From: JBCCGI01 sp039029355
GTDB taxonomy: Bacteria; Planctomycetota; UBA1135; GCA-002686595
Length of the DNA stretch: 64,000 bases
Direction: 5' to 3'
Assembly (NCBI GenBank): GCA_039029355.1
Contig: JBCCGI010000023.1
Location: 38,951 to 102,950, forward strand
Under the pieces are notes generated by a model that saw only the letters and a list, made by a program, of their open reading frames with translations, was not told the DNA's origin and made no database searches. The position numbers and the translations under genes are program-made. Of this stretch, positions 43,155-53,160 are shown piece after piece. The first letter of the stretch is position 1; the number at the start of each line of letters is the position of its first letter.

Positions 43155-44642
43155 ATGACGAAGGAACGCACGCAGCCCGAGCGCGAGAACCCCTACCGCC
43201 TCCTGCCCTCGGTCGACGAGGTACTGCAGGATCCCGAGGTGGCCTCGCGGCTCGACGTCGTCGGGCGCGAGCTGGGCCTCGGCCTGCTGCAGGAGACGCT
43301 CGACGCCTGGCGCGGCGAGATCCGCGCCGGAGAGCTCGACGCCGCCGGGCTGCGCGAGCGGCTCGCGGATGGCGGCCTGCGCCGCGCCCTCGCCCGGCGC
43401 CTGCTCAAGGACCACAAGAGCGGCATGACGCGCCTCGTCAACGCGACCGGCGTGATCCTCAACACCGGCCTCGGCCGCGCTCCGGTGCACCCCGAGGCGG
43501 CGGCGGCGATGGAGGCGGCGGCCCGCTCGTACGTCGTGCTGGAGGTCGAGCGCTTCTCCGGTGCCCGCAACCGCCGCGACGATCGCCTGTCGGTGCTGCT
43601 TTCGCGCCTGACCGGCGCCGAAGCGGGCATCGCCGTGAACAACAACGCGGCGGCCGTGGTGCTCACGCTGTCGACCTTCGCCGCCGGCAAGAACGTGGTC
43701 GTCAGCCGCGGCGAGCTGGTCGAGATCGGCGGCTCGTTCCGCCTGCCGGACGTGATGGAGCGCGCCGGCGTGCACCTGGCCGCGGTCGGCACGACCAACC
43801 GCACGCGGATCGGCGACTACCGCGAGGCCGCGGGAGGCGCCGGGCTGCTGCTGAAGGTCCACACCTCGAACTACCGCGTGGTCGGCTTCACCGAGGAGGT
43901 GGGAGAGGCCGAGCTCGCCGCGCTGGGGCACGAGCTCTCGATCCCCACCGCGCTCGACCTCGGCTCGGGGCTGCTCGAGCCCGCGCGCGCCACGCCGCTC
44001 GCCGGCAGGCTGGGGCAGGAGCCGCTGGTGCTCGACGCGGTGGAGACGGGCGTCGACGTCGTGATGTTCTCGGGCGACAAGCTGCTGGGCGGCCCGCAGG
44101 CCGGGCTCCTGGTCGGCAAGCGCGAGGCGATCGAGCGGCTGCGCAAGAACCCGCTCTACCGCGCGCTCCGCCTCGACAAGGTCGCCATCGCGGGGCTGGA
44201 GCGGACGTGCGAGCTGTACCTCGAAGGACGCGGCGACGAGATCCCGTCGCGCGCGCGCATGATCGCGGGCGAGTCCGAGCTAGAGCTCGACGCCGAGCGC
44301 GTCGCGCTGAACCTGCGCGCGCTGGACGCGGGCTTCGAGACCGAGGTCGTCGTGACCGAAGCCCAACCCGGAAGCGGCAGCGCGCCGACCGTTACGCTGC
44401 CCAGCCGCGGCGTGGCGGTCTCCCACCCCGAGCTCGGACCCGACCAGCTGGCCGCGCGCCTCCGCGCCGCCGAGCCGCCGGTGTTCGCGCGCATCACCGA
44501 CGGCAAGCTGCTGCTCGACATGCGCACGCTGCTCTCGGGCGACGTGGAGCGCCTCACGCGCGCCTTCGCCCAGACGCAGCTGACCGACGAACAGGCCGAC
44601 TTCCTCGACGCGACCCGCGGATCCAAGGCGCGATGGGACTGA
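43155..44642 (+). CDS. selA: L-seryl-tRNA(Sec) selenium transferase
   Basis: 495 aa from the ATG giving MTKERTQPERENPYRLLPSV. The SelA N-terminal helical domain (RLLPSVDEVLQDPEV) is followed by MTRLVNATGVILNTGLGRAP and RDDRLSVLLSRLTGAEAGIA, VNNNAAAVVLTLS. The PLP lysine lies in VVMFSGDKLLGGPQAGLLVG (K309). A C-terminal substrate-binding part completes the family. SelA converts Ser-tRNA(Sec) to Sec-tRNA(Sec) as a large homo-oligomer, so the organism probably inserts selenocysteine. selB, selD and selC are not in the window. The stop overlaps the next gene's start by ten bases. Confidence 0.95.
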   Translation: MTKERTQPERENPYRLLPSVDEVLQDPEVASRLDVVGRELGLGLLQETLDAWRGEIRAGELDAAGLRERLADGGLRRALARRLLKDHKSGMTRLVNATGVILNTGLGRAPVHPEAAAAMEAAARSYVVLEVERFSGARNRRDDRLSVLLSRLTGAEAGIAVNNNAAAVVLTLSTFAAGKNVVVSRGELVEIGGSFRLPDVMERAGVHLAAVGTTNRTRIGDYREAAGGAGLLLKVHTSNYRVVGFTEEVGEAELAALGHELSIPTALDLGSGLLEPARATPLAGRLGQEPLVLDAVETGVDVVMFSGDKLLGGPQAGLLVGKREAIERLRKNPLYRALRLDKVAIAGLERTCELYLEGRGDEIPSRARMIAGESELELDAERVALNLRALDAGFETEVVVTEAQPGSGSAPTVTLPSRGVAVSHPELGPDQLAARLRAAEPPVFARITDGKLLLDMRTLLSGDVERLTRAFAQTQLTDEQADFLDATRGSKARWD

Positions 44643-45274
44643 CGATCTCCGTAGACGAACACCCGCTGCTGGCCGCCGGCGCCTTCGCGACGCGCTTCGC
44701 ACGGCCCTTGGGCGAGTCGCCCTCGCCCGAGTCGCTGCTCGCGCTCCTGCGTCCCGAGGCCGACGCGCCGCTCACACGCGACGAGGAGGTGCGCAAGGAG
44801 GTGCGCAACCTGCTGCGCCACGGCGGCTACCGGCCGACCGGCCGCGGGAAGCCCGCGTCGGAGTACCTGGTGCGCGCGGCGGGCGAGGAGAAGCTCGGCG
44901 CGATCAACCTGGCGGTCGACGCGTGCAACGCGGTGTCGCTCGCGAGCGGGCTGCCGATCAGCGTGGTCGACCTCGCCAAGGCGCAGGCGCCGTACCGCCT
45001 GGGGATCGCGGCGGAGGGGGCCGAGTACGTGTTCAACCGCTCCGGCCAGACCATCGGCCTCGCGGGGTTGCTCTGCCTCTTCGACGGCGAAGGCCCGTGC
45101 GCCAACGCCGTCAAGGACTGCCAGCGGACCAAGACCGACGAGGCGACCACGGCCACGCTCTCGGTCGTCTGGGGCGTGCGCGGACACGAGGAGCGTCTGG
45201 CCGCGGCCGTCGCCTGGTACCGCCGCCTGCTCTCCGCGGAGGGCGCCGAGACCGAGGACGTGGAGCTCGCGTAG
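44633..45274 (+). CDS. Free-standing B3/B4 domain protein (tRNA-synthetase editing-domain-like)
   Basis: 213 aa starting MGLTISVDEHPLLAAGAFAT. Residues ~80-195 resemble the B3/B4 domain of phenylalanyl-tRNA synthetase beta: KLGAINLAVDACNAVSLASG, LPISVVDLAKAQAPYRLGIA and NRSGQTIGLAGLLCLFDGEG, with KDCQRTKTDEATTATLSVVW. In PheT this domain hydrolyses mischarged tRNA; free-standing copies are common and poorly understood. It overlaps selA by ten bases and is followed nine bases later by the TIR gene. Coupling to SelA makes a tRNA-related or selenium-related role worth testing. Catalytic residues are not proven. Confidence 0.82.
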   Translation: MGLTISVDEHPLLAAGAFATRFARPLGESPSPESLLALLRPEADAPLTRDEEVRKEVRNLLRHGGYRPTGRGKPASEYLVRAAGEEKLGAINLAVDACNAVSLASGLPISVVDLAKAQAPYRLGIAAEGAEYVFNRSGQTIGLAGLLCLFDGEGPCANAVKDCQRTKTDEATTATLSVVWGVRGHEERLAAAVAWYRRLLSAEGAETEDVELA

Positions 45275-45283
45275 GGACCCTCC

Positions 45284-48277
45284 ATGCGGATCTTCATCTG
45301 CCACTCGAGCCACGACACGCGCCTCGCGAAGGAGCTCGCCGGCAAGCTCGGGCGCCACACCTTCCACTTCAGCGACGAGCTGCACGAGGGCACCGCGTGG
45401 CGCAAGCGCGTGGCATCGACGCTGAAGCGTTGCCGCATGCTGATCTACCTCGAGACGCCCTGGTCGGTGGGCGAGGACTCGGTCTGCTGGGCCGACCTCG
45501 ACGTCGCGCAGGGCCTGTGGGGCACGCCCGAGCGGCGCGTCGTCCGGGTGCAGCCGACCAAGCCCGAGCCGGGCTCGACCGTGCACGGCTTCGTCGAGGT
45601 CCTGGAGCCGATCGCGCCCGGCGACGGCATGCTGCCGCGGCTTCTGACCGAGGTGCGCCGCCGCGACGGAAGCGGCAAGCGGCGCGCCGCTCTGGGAGCG
45701 CTGGTGGTGCTGCCGCTGCTGCTCCTGGCGCTCGGCGCCGTGCTCTACACCGCGCGCCCGCGCATCGGGATCGCCGAGGTGGGGCAGGCCGGCGAAGGCG
45801 AGCGCGTGCAGCTCACCGCGTCGATCGACAGCTGGCTGGGCCTGGGCGGCGAGCCGGCGTGGTCCGAGCCGGATGGCCAGGACCTCCTGGAAGCGCCGAC
45901 CGGCGACACGGTCGAGCTGCTGCTCCCCGACCGGCGCGAGGGCTACGAGGTGGCCGTCACCGCCAAGGCGCGCTTCTGGGTCTTCGAGTCGTCGCACACC
46001 CGGCGCTTCGCGGTTGCGGCCGACGACGACGCCCCCGCGCTGCGCGTAGAGGGCGCGGACGGCGAGGCGGAGGAGGGCGACGAGCTCGTGCTCGACGCCG
46101 GCGCGTCGCGCGACCCCGAGGGCGAGGAGCTCGACTTCCGCTGGGACGGCGTGCCGGGTCGGCCGGACGGCGTCGCGGGCGAGCGGCTTGCGCTGGCGCT
46201 GCCCGAGGGCCGCGAGCCCTACGAGCTGCAGCTCGCGCTGACCGCGCGCGAGCGCACGGCGGGCGGCGCGCGCGACTATGCGGGCGCGGACCTAGAGGCG
46301 CGCCGCGAGACCGTCGTCGTGCGGGTCCACGCGGACGACGACCCGCCCGTGCCGCGCGTCGAGCTCTCGGCGGCGCGGCTCTCCGAGGGCGGCTCGATCG
46401 AGCTCACCGCGCACGCGGACGACCCGGACTCGCCCGACGACCAGCTCTCGTACCGGTGGCGCGCGCCGGCGCCGCTGACGCTCGAGGACGCGGACCAGCG
46501 CGTCGCGCGCCTGTCGGCCGGGACGGGGCGCAAGTCGGACTACGAGGCGCAGGTCGAGCTGACGGTGACCGACGCCGCCGGCGCCGAGCACGCCGCGCGC
46601 CAGCGCGTGCCCGTGCGCGCCTTCAACCACCCGCCCGAGCTGGGCGAGGTCGAGCTCGTCGAGTGCACCGAGCGCGATACGGTGCGCTTCGGCCTCGGCG
46701 AGCGTGGCGCCGCCGGGCGCGGTCTGCGGCTCTCGGTGCCGTTCGCCGATCCCGAGGGCGACGCGTGCGAGGTGCTGCGCTGGACCTGCACGTCGCACCC
46801 CGAGCTCGTGCTCGACCAGGACGATGAGCCGCTCTTCCGCGCCCCCGGCGTCGACGGCCGCTACGCCGAGGACTTCCGCTTCGAGGTCGTCGCCTGGGAC
46901 GGCGCCGCGCCGGCCAAGACGTCGTTCGTCGTGCGCGTGCGCAACCGCGTGCTGCACGTCGACGATGACGCGCCCGCCGGCGGCACCGGCGCAGGGTGGG
47001 ACGACGCCCTGGGCGACCTGCAGGACGCGCTCGACCGCGTCGCGCGCGGCGAGGCGGACGAGATCTGGGTCGCGGGTGGCACCTATTCGCCCACGCGCCG
47101 CGCCGGGCTGCTCGACGACGCGCGCGACGTGGCCTTCGAGCTCCCGCCCGCGGTGCGCGTCGTCGGCGGCTTCGCCGGCGACGAGCAGGCGGTCGACGAG
47201 CGCGCCGCGGTCGCGCTCGCGGCGGGGCGCAACGCGACGGTGCTCTCCGGCCGCCTGGGCGGCGGGCGCAGCGCCTTCCGCATCGCCAGCAGCCAGAGCT
47301 GCCGCGACCTCTTCCTGGCCGACCTCACCTTCACCGGCGCCTACGCCGATCCGTCCGAGCCTTCGCCCTATGCGGGCGCGCTGAACGTCCTCGGCGGACG
47401 CGTGCGGATCGAGCGCTGCCGCTTCCTCGACAACGTCGGCACGCTGGGCGGGGCCCTCAGCCTCAACTCCTGCTACGCCGAGCTCGTCGACTGCGAGCTG
47501 CGCGGCAACCGCGCGCCCGAGGGCGGCGGCCTGCGCGCCGCAAGCGGCCTCGAGCCCGGCGCCGGCGTGCGCCTCGAGCGCTGCCACTTCGTCGCCAACG
47601 TCGCCACGGGCGAGGAGCGGCGCGGCGGCGGGGCGGCGCTCTTCGACGGCGACGCCGAGGTCACCGCCTGCACCTTTGTCGAGAATCGCTCGTCGGCCTC
47701 CGGCGGCGCGGTCGCGGTCGCCGAGCAGCGCCGCGCGCTCTTCGCCTTCTGCCAGTGGAGCGGCAACGAGGCCGCCTCCTCGGGCGGCGCGCTGCACGCC
47801 GCGGCGGGCACCGACGTGTTCCGCTGCTCGTTCTGGAGCAACACCGCCGTGCTCGCGGGAAGCGCGGTCGCCCTCGACGCGGCAGCCGCGCCCGTCACCG
47901 GCCCGGGGCTGGTCGTCAACGGCAGCATCTTCTGGTCGGCGGACGACGCGCTCGCGCCCTACGTCGACGTGCTCGGCGGCGGCGGCCCGGACGAGGGCCT
48001 GGTCGAGGTGCACCGCACGCGCCTCTCCCCGGACAGCCCCTGGGCCGACGCCGGCGAGGGCAACGTGTTCAGCGACCCGCGCTTCGAGCCGGTCGCCTCG
48101 CCCGCCGATCGGCTGATGCTCAGCGCGGAGTCGCCGTGCGTCGACCTCGGCACCGACCACCGCTTCGCGATCGAGGCGCACGCGGTGCGCGTGGACGGGC
48201 TGCGCAGCGACCTCGCGGGCAACGAGCGCCACCACGGCGCCGCCGAGGACCTGGGCGCCTTCGAGCGCGTGCCTTGA
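45284..48277 (+). CDS. Transmembrane TIR-domain protein with Ig-like and beta-helix ectodomain
   Basis: 997 aa. Residues 1-~110 are a TIR-like fold: MRIFICHSSHDTRLAKELAG, the BB-loop-like FSDELHEGTAWRKRVAS, LKRCRMLIYLETPW, and SVCWADLDVAQG. The last occupies the position of the TIR SxWCxxEL helix, with Asp71 where the catalytic Glu is usual. A single membrane helix (ALGALVVLPLLLLALGAVLY) follows near 136-157. Beyond it come several PKD/cadherin-like sandwiches (EEGDELVLDAGASRDPEGEE, SEGGSIELTAHADDPDSPDD). A right-handed beta-helix starts at ~555 (LGDLQDALDRVARGEADEIW, VAGGTYSP) and ends DLGAFERVP. With no signal peptide, the TIR is cytoplasmic and the rest outside. No defence genes lie nearby. 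Confidence 0.78.
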   Translation: MRIFICHSSHDTRLAKELAGKLGRHTFHFSDELHEGTAWRKRVASTLKRCRMLIYLETPWSVGEDSVCWADLDVAQGLWGTPERRVVRVQPTKPEPGSTVHGFVEVLEPIAPGDGMLPRLLTEVRRRDGSGKRRAALGALVVLPLLLLALGAVLYTARPRIGIAEVGQAGEGERVQLTASIDSWLGLGGEPAWSEPDGQDLLEAPTGDTVELLLPDRREGYEVAVTAKARFWVFESSHTRRFAVAADDDAPALRVEGADGEAEEGDELVLDAGASRDPEGEELDFRWDGVPGRPDGVAGERLALALPEGREPYELQLALTARERTAGGARDYAGADLEARRETVVVRVHADDDPPVPRVELSAARLSEGGSIELTAHADDPDSPDDQLSYRWRAPAPLTLEDADQRVARLSAGTGRKSDYEAQVELTVTDAAGAEHAARQRVPVRAFNHPPELGEVELVECTERDTVRFGLGERGAAGRGLRLSVPFADPEGDACEVLRWTCTSHPELVLDQDDEPLFRAPGVDGRYAEDFRFEVVAWDGAAPAKTSFVVRVRNRVLHVDDDAPAGGTGAGWDDALGDLQDALDRVARGEADEIWVAGGTYSPTRRAGLLDDARDVAFELPPAVRVVGGFAGDEQAVDERAAVALAAGRNATVLSGRLGGGRSAFRIASSQSCRDLFLADLTFTGAYADPSEPSPYAGALNVLGGRVRIERCRFLDNVGTLGGALSLNSCYAELVDCELRGNRAPEGGGLRAASGLEPGAGVRLERCHFVANVATGEERRGGGAALFDGDAEVTACTFVENRSSASGGAVAVAEQRRALFAFCQWSGNEAASSGGALHAAAGTDVFRCSFWSNTAVLAGSAVALDAAAAPVTGPGLVVNGSIFWSADDALAPYVDVLGGGGPDEGLVEVHRTRLSPDSPWADAGEGNVFSDPRFEPVASPADRLMLSAESPCVDLGTDHRFAIEAHAVRVDGLRSDLAGNERHHGAAEDLGAFERVP

Positions 48278-48464
48278 GCGCGACCGGCTCTGAGGGCGAT
48301 CGCCGCGCGCGGCTCGTCGCGAAGCCAGGCGAGCGCGGCCGCGCCATGCCTCGCGCGAGCCTTGCGAAACTCACACGGGCCGCGACGCGCGGTTCGCTTA
48401 GCTTGCCCGAGGACATGCCACCGACCGCCAACGTCCGCCCGTCCGAGGCCGCCCGAGAGACCCA

Positions 48465-49733
48465 ATGACGACCGTCACCGCCTGGCTCGCCGCCCTCCCG
48501 CTGCTCGCCCTTCCGGCCGCAACCCGCCCGACGGGCGACGACCCGCACTGGCCGCGCTTCCGCGGCCCCGCCGGCGCCGGCCTGAGCACCGACGAGGCGC
48601 CGGAGGACTTCACCGACGAGGACTACAACTGGCGCGTCGAGCTCCCCGGCCGCGGGCACTCGTCGCCGGTCGTGTGGGGGAAACGCATCTTCGTCACCGG
48701 CTCGACGCGCACCGGCCGGCGCGTGCTGGCGTGCCTCTCGACCGAGGACGGCTCCGAGCTCTGGACCGACGAGGCCAAGCTGACCACCGTGCGCATGCAC
48801 GACCTCAACAGCAACGCCTCCGCCTCGCCGGCGGTCGACGCGAGCCGCGTCGTCGTCGCCTGGCGCGACGGAGGTTCGCGCCGCGTCGTCGCGCTCGACC
48901 ACGAAGGGACGCGCCTCTGGGAGCGCACCATCGAGCCCTTCACCGCCGGCCACGGCGCCACGTCATCGCCGGTGCTGGTCGACGGCGTCGTCGTGCTCGC
49001 CCACGACAACGAGGCGGAGTCCGGGATGAGCTTCCTCACCGGCCTCAACGCCGAGACCGGCGAGACGATCTGGACGCGCGAGCGCCAGACCACGAAGCGC
49101 CGCGCCGCCTACGCGACCCCCGCCGTTCGCACCACCGCCGACGGCACCCGCGAGGTGCTCTTCGCGAGCACGGCCCACGGCCTCACCGCGCTCGACCCGA
49201 AGACCGGCGACGTGCGCTGGGAGGTCGGCGAGCTCTTCACCACGCGGTGCGTCTCGTCGCCGCTCGTCGTCGAGGGCGAGAACCACAACGACCTGGTCTT
49301 CGCCACCGCCGGAACCGGCGGCGGGGGCAAGGAGTCGGCCGCGATCGCGCTCTCCGCGGACGCCGAGCCGAAGGTGCTCTACCGCCTGCGCCGCGGGCTG
49401 CCGTACGTGCCGACGCCGGTCGCCTATGGCGGGCACCTCTTCCTGTGGGCCGACGGCGGCACGGTCGCCTGCGTGCGCCTGTCGGACGGGGAGGAGCTGT
49501 GGCGCGAGCGTGTGGATGGGACGTTCTACGGCTCGCCGATCTGCGCCGGCGGGCGGCTGTATGCGATGAACACGTCTGGCGAATTGGTGGTGCTCTCTGC
49601 GGCGGCGCAGCACGACGAGCTGGCGCGGATCGACCTCGGCGAGGCATCCCAGGCGACGCCGGCGGCGGTGGGGGGCGTGCTGTATCTGCGCACGGAGGGG
49701 CACCTGATCTCGGTGGGGGGGGAGCTGTTCTGA
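48465..49733 (+). CDS. Exported PQQ-type (WD-like) beta-propeller protein
   Basis: 422 aa starting MTTVTAWLAALPLLALPAAT, a signal peptide. The opening HWPRFRGPAGAGLSTDEAPE, then NWRVELPGRGHSSPVVWGKR, is the standard start of planctomycete PQQ-like propellers. Blades end with tryptophan-docking motifs: STEDGSELWTDEAKL, NAETGETIWTRERQ, DPKTGDVRWEVGEL and RLSDGEELWRERVDG. These lack the catalytic residues of PQQ dehydrogenases and are usually scaffolds or binding proteins. It follows the TIR gene by 187 bases (48278-48464), where I see no gene. Possible relation to the TIR protein is only positional. Confidence 0.85.
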   Translation: MTTVTAWLAALPLLALPAATRPTGDDPHWPRFRGPAGAGLSTDEAPEDFTDEDYNWRVELPGRGHSSPVVWGKRIFVTGSTRTGRRVLACLSTEDGSELWTDEAKLTTVRMHDLNSNASASPAVDASRVVVAWRDGGSRRVVALDHEGTRLWERTIEPFTAGHGATSSPVLVDGVVVLAHDNEAESGMSFLTGLNAETGETIWTRERQTTKRRAAYATPAVRTTADGTREVLFASTAHGLTALDPKTGDVRWEVGELFTTRCVSSPLVVEGENHNDLVFATAGTGGGGKESAAIALSADAEPKVLYRLRRGLPYVPTPVAYGGHLFLWADGGTVACVRLSDGEELWRERVDGTFYGSPICAGGRLYAMNTSGELVVLSAAAQHDELARIDLGEASQATPAAVGGVLYLRTEGHLISVGGELF

Positions 49734-49983
49734 ATCGGGGGACTCTGTGACGAAGCGGGAGCCGAGTCTCCGGGCCAGTCGGGTTTAGGTAGACCGCAAG
49801 AGGAGCGAAACCAGGCGGACTCCAATGGCGCTGCCGGCCATGTGAATTGAGGCCCGACGACGGTGCTCGGCAGAGATTGGGGCACGTCCTGGCTTTGTGT
49901 CACTCGGGAAGTCCCGCGGGGGGGGCGATCTGGGGCAACTTCGCGGCCCGCGATATTGCTGAGTATTCGCTCGCCTTTCGGTT

Positions 49984-50419
49984 ATGCACTCCCGGAAGTT
50001 GGCTACTTCTCGACGCCGCGGGGTCAAGGTGTCTTTCCTGATCGAAGAGGTGAAGTCCGGTACCTGCATCGATCCGGAAGACTGCCAACAATTGAGGAAG
50101 TGCAAGGTCAAGTACGGCGCCCGAACCGTCAACGCGTCGACCGGGACCCCGGTCTCCCAGGCCTTCTGCGTCAACGTTGCTGAGGTGGGGCCCTCGGTGT
50201 CCAAGGACTCTCTGACGGCCGACGACTGGAGCCAGCAGGAGTGCAGTGCGACCGGGGGCGGCGGACTCAAGTGGGGGCTGACGTCCAGCGCTGGGTGCAA
50301 GAAAGAAGACCTTCATCGAGATCGAGATTGAGGTCGAGGACACCAGCGCGAGTGCAACGGCGACCCTGGGGTGTGGCGACTGCGATGCAGACGTCGAGCC
50401 CGGAGGAGATCCGATCTAG
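49984..50419 (+). pseudogene. Frameshifted small cysteine-rich gene
   Basis: From the ATG at 49984 (or a GTG 15 codons later) the frame reads KVSFLIEEVKSGTCIDPEDC, then KCKVKYGARTVNASTG, SQAFCVNVAEVGPSVS and GLKWGLTSSAGCKK. It then loses sense and stops at 50331. A +1 shift at about 50298-50310, inside an AAGAAAGAAGA run, restores coding: KTFIEIEIEVEDTSASATAT, then LGCGDCDADVEPGGDPI and a TAG that abuts the next ATG. A 4-base duplication, an assembly error or slippage would explain it. The composite has many Cys and no known family. The upstream 49734-49983 holds no gene I can support. Confidence 0.5.
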
Positions 50420-51322
50420 ATGGTGCAGCAAGGCCCACGTATGGTCCGAGTCTTCATCGCCGCGCTATTGCTACTTGTCGCGGTCGTCGCCGTGTTGTGG
50501 AACGGGAATCGGCGCGATGCATCGTCCGGAGGGGAAGACCTCGTCCGCGGCGAGTCGGCCGGGTCGGTCGGTTCCGGTCTTTCCACGGCCACATCGGGCG
50601 ACCCCGGTACGAGTCCGCGCGTCCCCCTCGAGCCGGATGCCGAGGAGCCGGGCGAGGTCTCTGCTCCCGCCGAGGCCTCCCGCGCGGGGGGCGATGAGGA
50701 GCATCTCAACCACGCCGCTGTTCAGGCGTTGGCGGCCTTTCACGGAGCGGATCCGCGCGATGTCGTAGCGGAGATTGAGGAGAGCTGGCCGGCACTTCTC
50801 GACATGGAGGTTGCGCCACTAGGCGATTGGGAGCTTGTCGCCCCGACGTTGCCGGAGGAGCTGATGGCGGACGTGTTCGGCCGGAGCCCTAAGGACGCCG
50901 ACTACCTCTTCGAAGCCCAGTCTGTGGGGGTGAGCCTGGAGGAGTACGTCCAGGCGGAGCTCGGCGACGTGGATCCCCTGGTCGCAAGCGACCGGCTTTG
51001 GGAGTGCCGCGCGGCACTGGAGCCTCATCGCGCCCTCTTCGACGAGTATCACCGTGAGTTCGAGGCCGCGCTCCGCACGAAGATCGCGCGGGGCGAGTTC
51101 GATCGCTCGCCGTACATTCAGCTCAGCGGGTATCGCGAGCACACGAACCAAAGCGGGCGACACGTGCGGACCGCTCTAGGCGTGGGGCTAGGGGACAGCT
51201 GCTGGTCGGTGGTGGTCGAGTTCTACCACGACGAATTCCCGGAGCTTGAAGCTGCGAAGCGCCGGTGGATCGAGGCGCGGGAGAGGGCGGCACGCGAGAT
51301 CGCTGAGATCCTTGACGCCTAG
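50420..51322 (+). CDS. Membrane-anchored protein of unknown function
   Basis: 300 aa. The ATG follows directly on the TAG of the frameshifted gene; a second ATG seven codons on (MVRVFIAALLLLVAVVAVLW) gives a cleaner N-terminal anchor. After it comes a Ser/Gly/acidic linker to ~residue 90, then a helical domain: LNHAAVQALAAFHGADPRDV, WPALLDMEVAPLGDWELVAP, GVSLEEYVQAELGDVDP and LWECRAALEPHRALFDEYHR. It ends in a charged helix. No family is recognised. Its wobble positions are less GC-rich than in the flanking sigma-54 regulator, as in the 12-15 kb segment, suggesting separate origin. Confidence 0.65.
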   Translation: MVQQGPRMVRVFIAALLLLVAVVAVLWNGNRRDASSGGEDLVRGESAGSVGSGLSTATSGDPGTSPRVPLEPDAEEPGEVSAPAEASRAGGDEEHLNHAAVQALAAFHGADPRDVVAEIEESWPALLDMEVAPLGDWELVAPTLPEELMADVFGRSPKDADYLFEAQSVGVSLEEYVQAELGDVDPLVASDRLWECRAALEPHRALFDEYHREFEAALRTKIARGEFDRSPYIQLSGYREHTNQSGRHVRTALGVGLGDSCWSVVVEFYHDEFPELEAAKRRWIEARERAAREIAEILDA

Positions 51323-51359
51323 GGCGCCGTGGATGCTTGCGCCTTGCCTTGGAGCTTGG

Positions 51360-52946
<1,587 letters not shown>

Positions 52947-52956
52947 GGCTGCGCGT

Positions 52957-53032
52957 TACGCAAGTGCGTGAGCCGTGGGTCCGCATCTGCGCGAATTCTT
53001 CAGATGCGCAAGCGGACTGTGATCGTGCGCAA
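52957..53032 (+). promoter_or_regulatory. CGCAA repeats: possible upstream activator sites
   Basis: The word TGCGCAA occurs exactly at 53005-53011 and 53026-53032, 21 bases (two helical turns) apart. A related ACGCAA lies at 52958-52963. An inverted repeat GCATCTG/CAGATGC (52983-52989 and 53001-53007) overlaps them. They sit about 50-120 bases upstream of the putative sigma-54 promoter, the usual enhancer distance for the activator encoded next door. Binding is inferred only. Confidence 0.45.
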
Positions 53033-53035
53033 ACA

Positions 53036-53072
53036 GCTAAGCCACGGTGGGAGTGGGGCTTAGCGTTTTTTT
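53036..53072 (+). terminator. Intrinsic terminator in a divergent intergenic region
   Basis: A perfect 8-base stem, GCTAAGCC and GGCTTAGC, with a 13-base loop is followed by G and seven T residues. It points along the plus strand, yet no plus-strand gene ends here; the genes on both sides start outward. A short unannotated transcript from the 52950-53030 area, or protection of the sigma-54 promoter from read-through, would explain it. Confidence 0.75.
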
Positions 53073-53079
53073 CTCGAGG

Positions 53080-53094
53080 TGGTCCACCCGTTGC
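53080..53094 (+). promoter_or_regulatory. Putative sigma-54 (-24/-12) promoter
   Basis: TGGTCCACCCGTTGC keeps the GG and GC dinucleotides at the required spacing of the consensus TGGCAC-N5-TTGC, differing only at two inner positions. It points to the propeller gene whose ATG is at 53161, leaving a leader of about 55 bases. A sigma-54 activator gene lies divergently next to it, which supports the call. Confidence 0.65.
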
Positions 53095-53160
53095 CTTTCC
53101 CGGCGCATCCGGCATGAGCCGGGGACCCCAATCCAACATCCGAGAGACCTAGAGACCGAA

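Noticed and set aside
45284..49733. A defence island around the TIR gene
   Set aside because: No nuclease, helicase, Argonaute or phage-linked gene is nearby; the neighbours are tRNA-related genes and a propeller.
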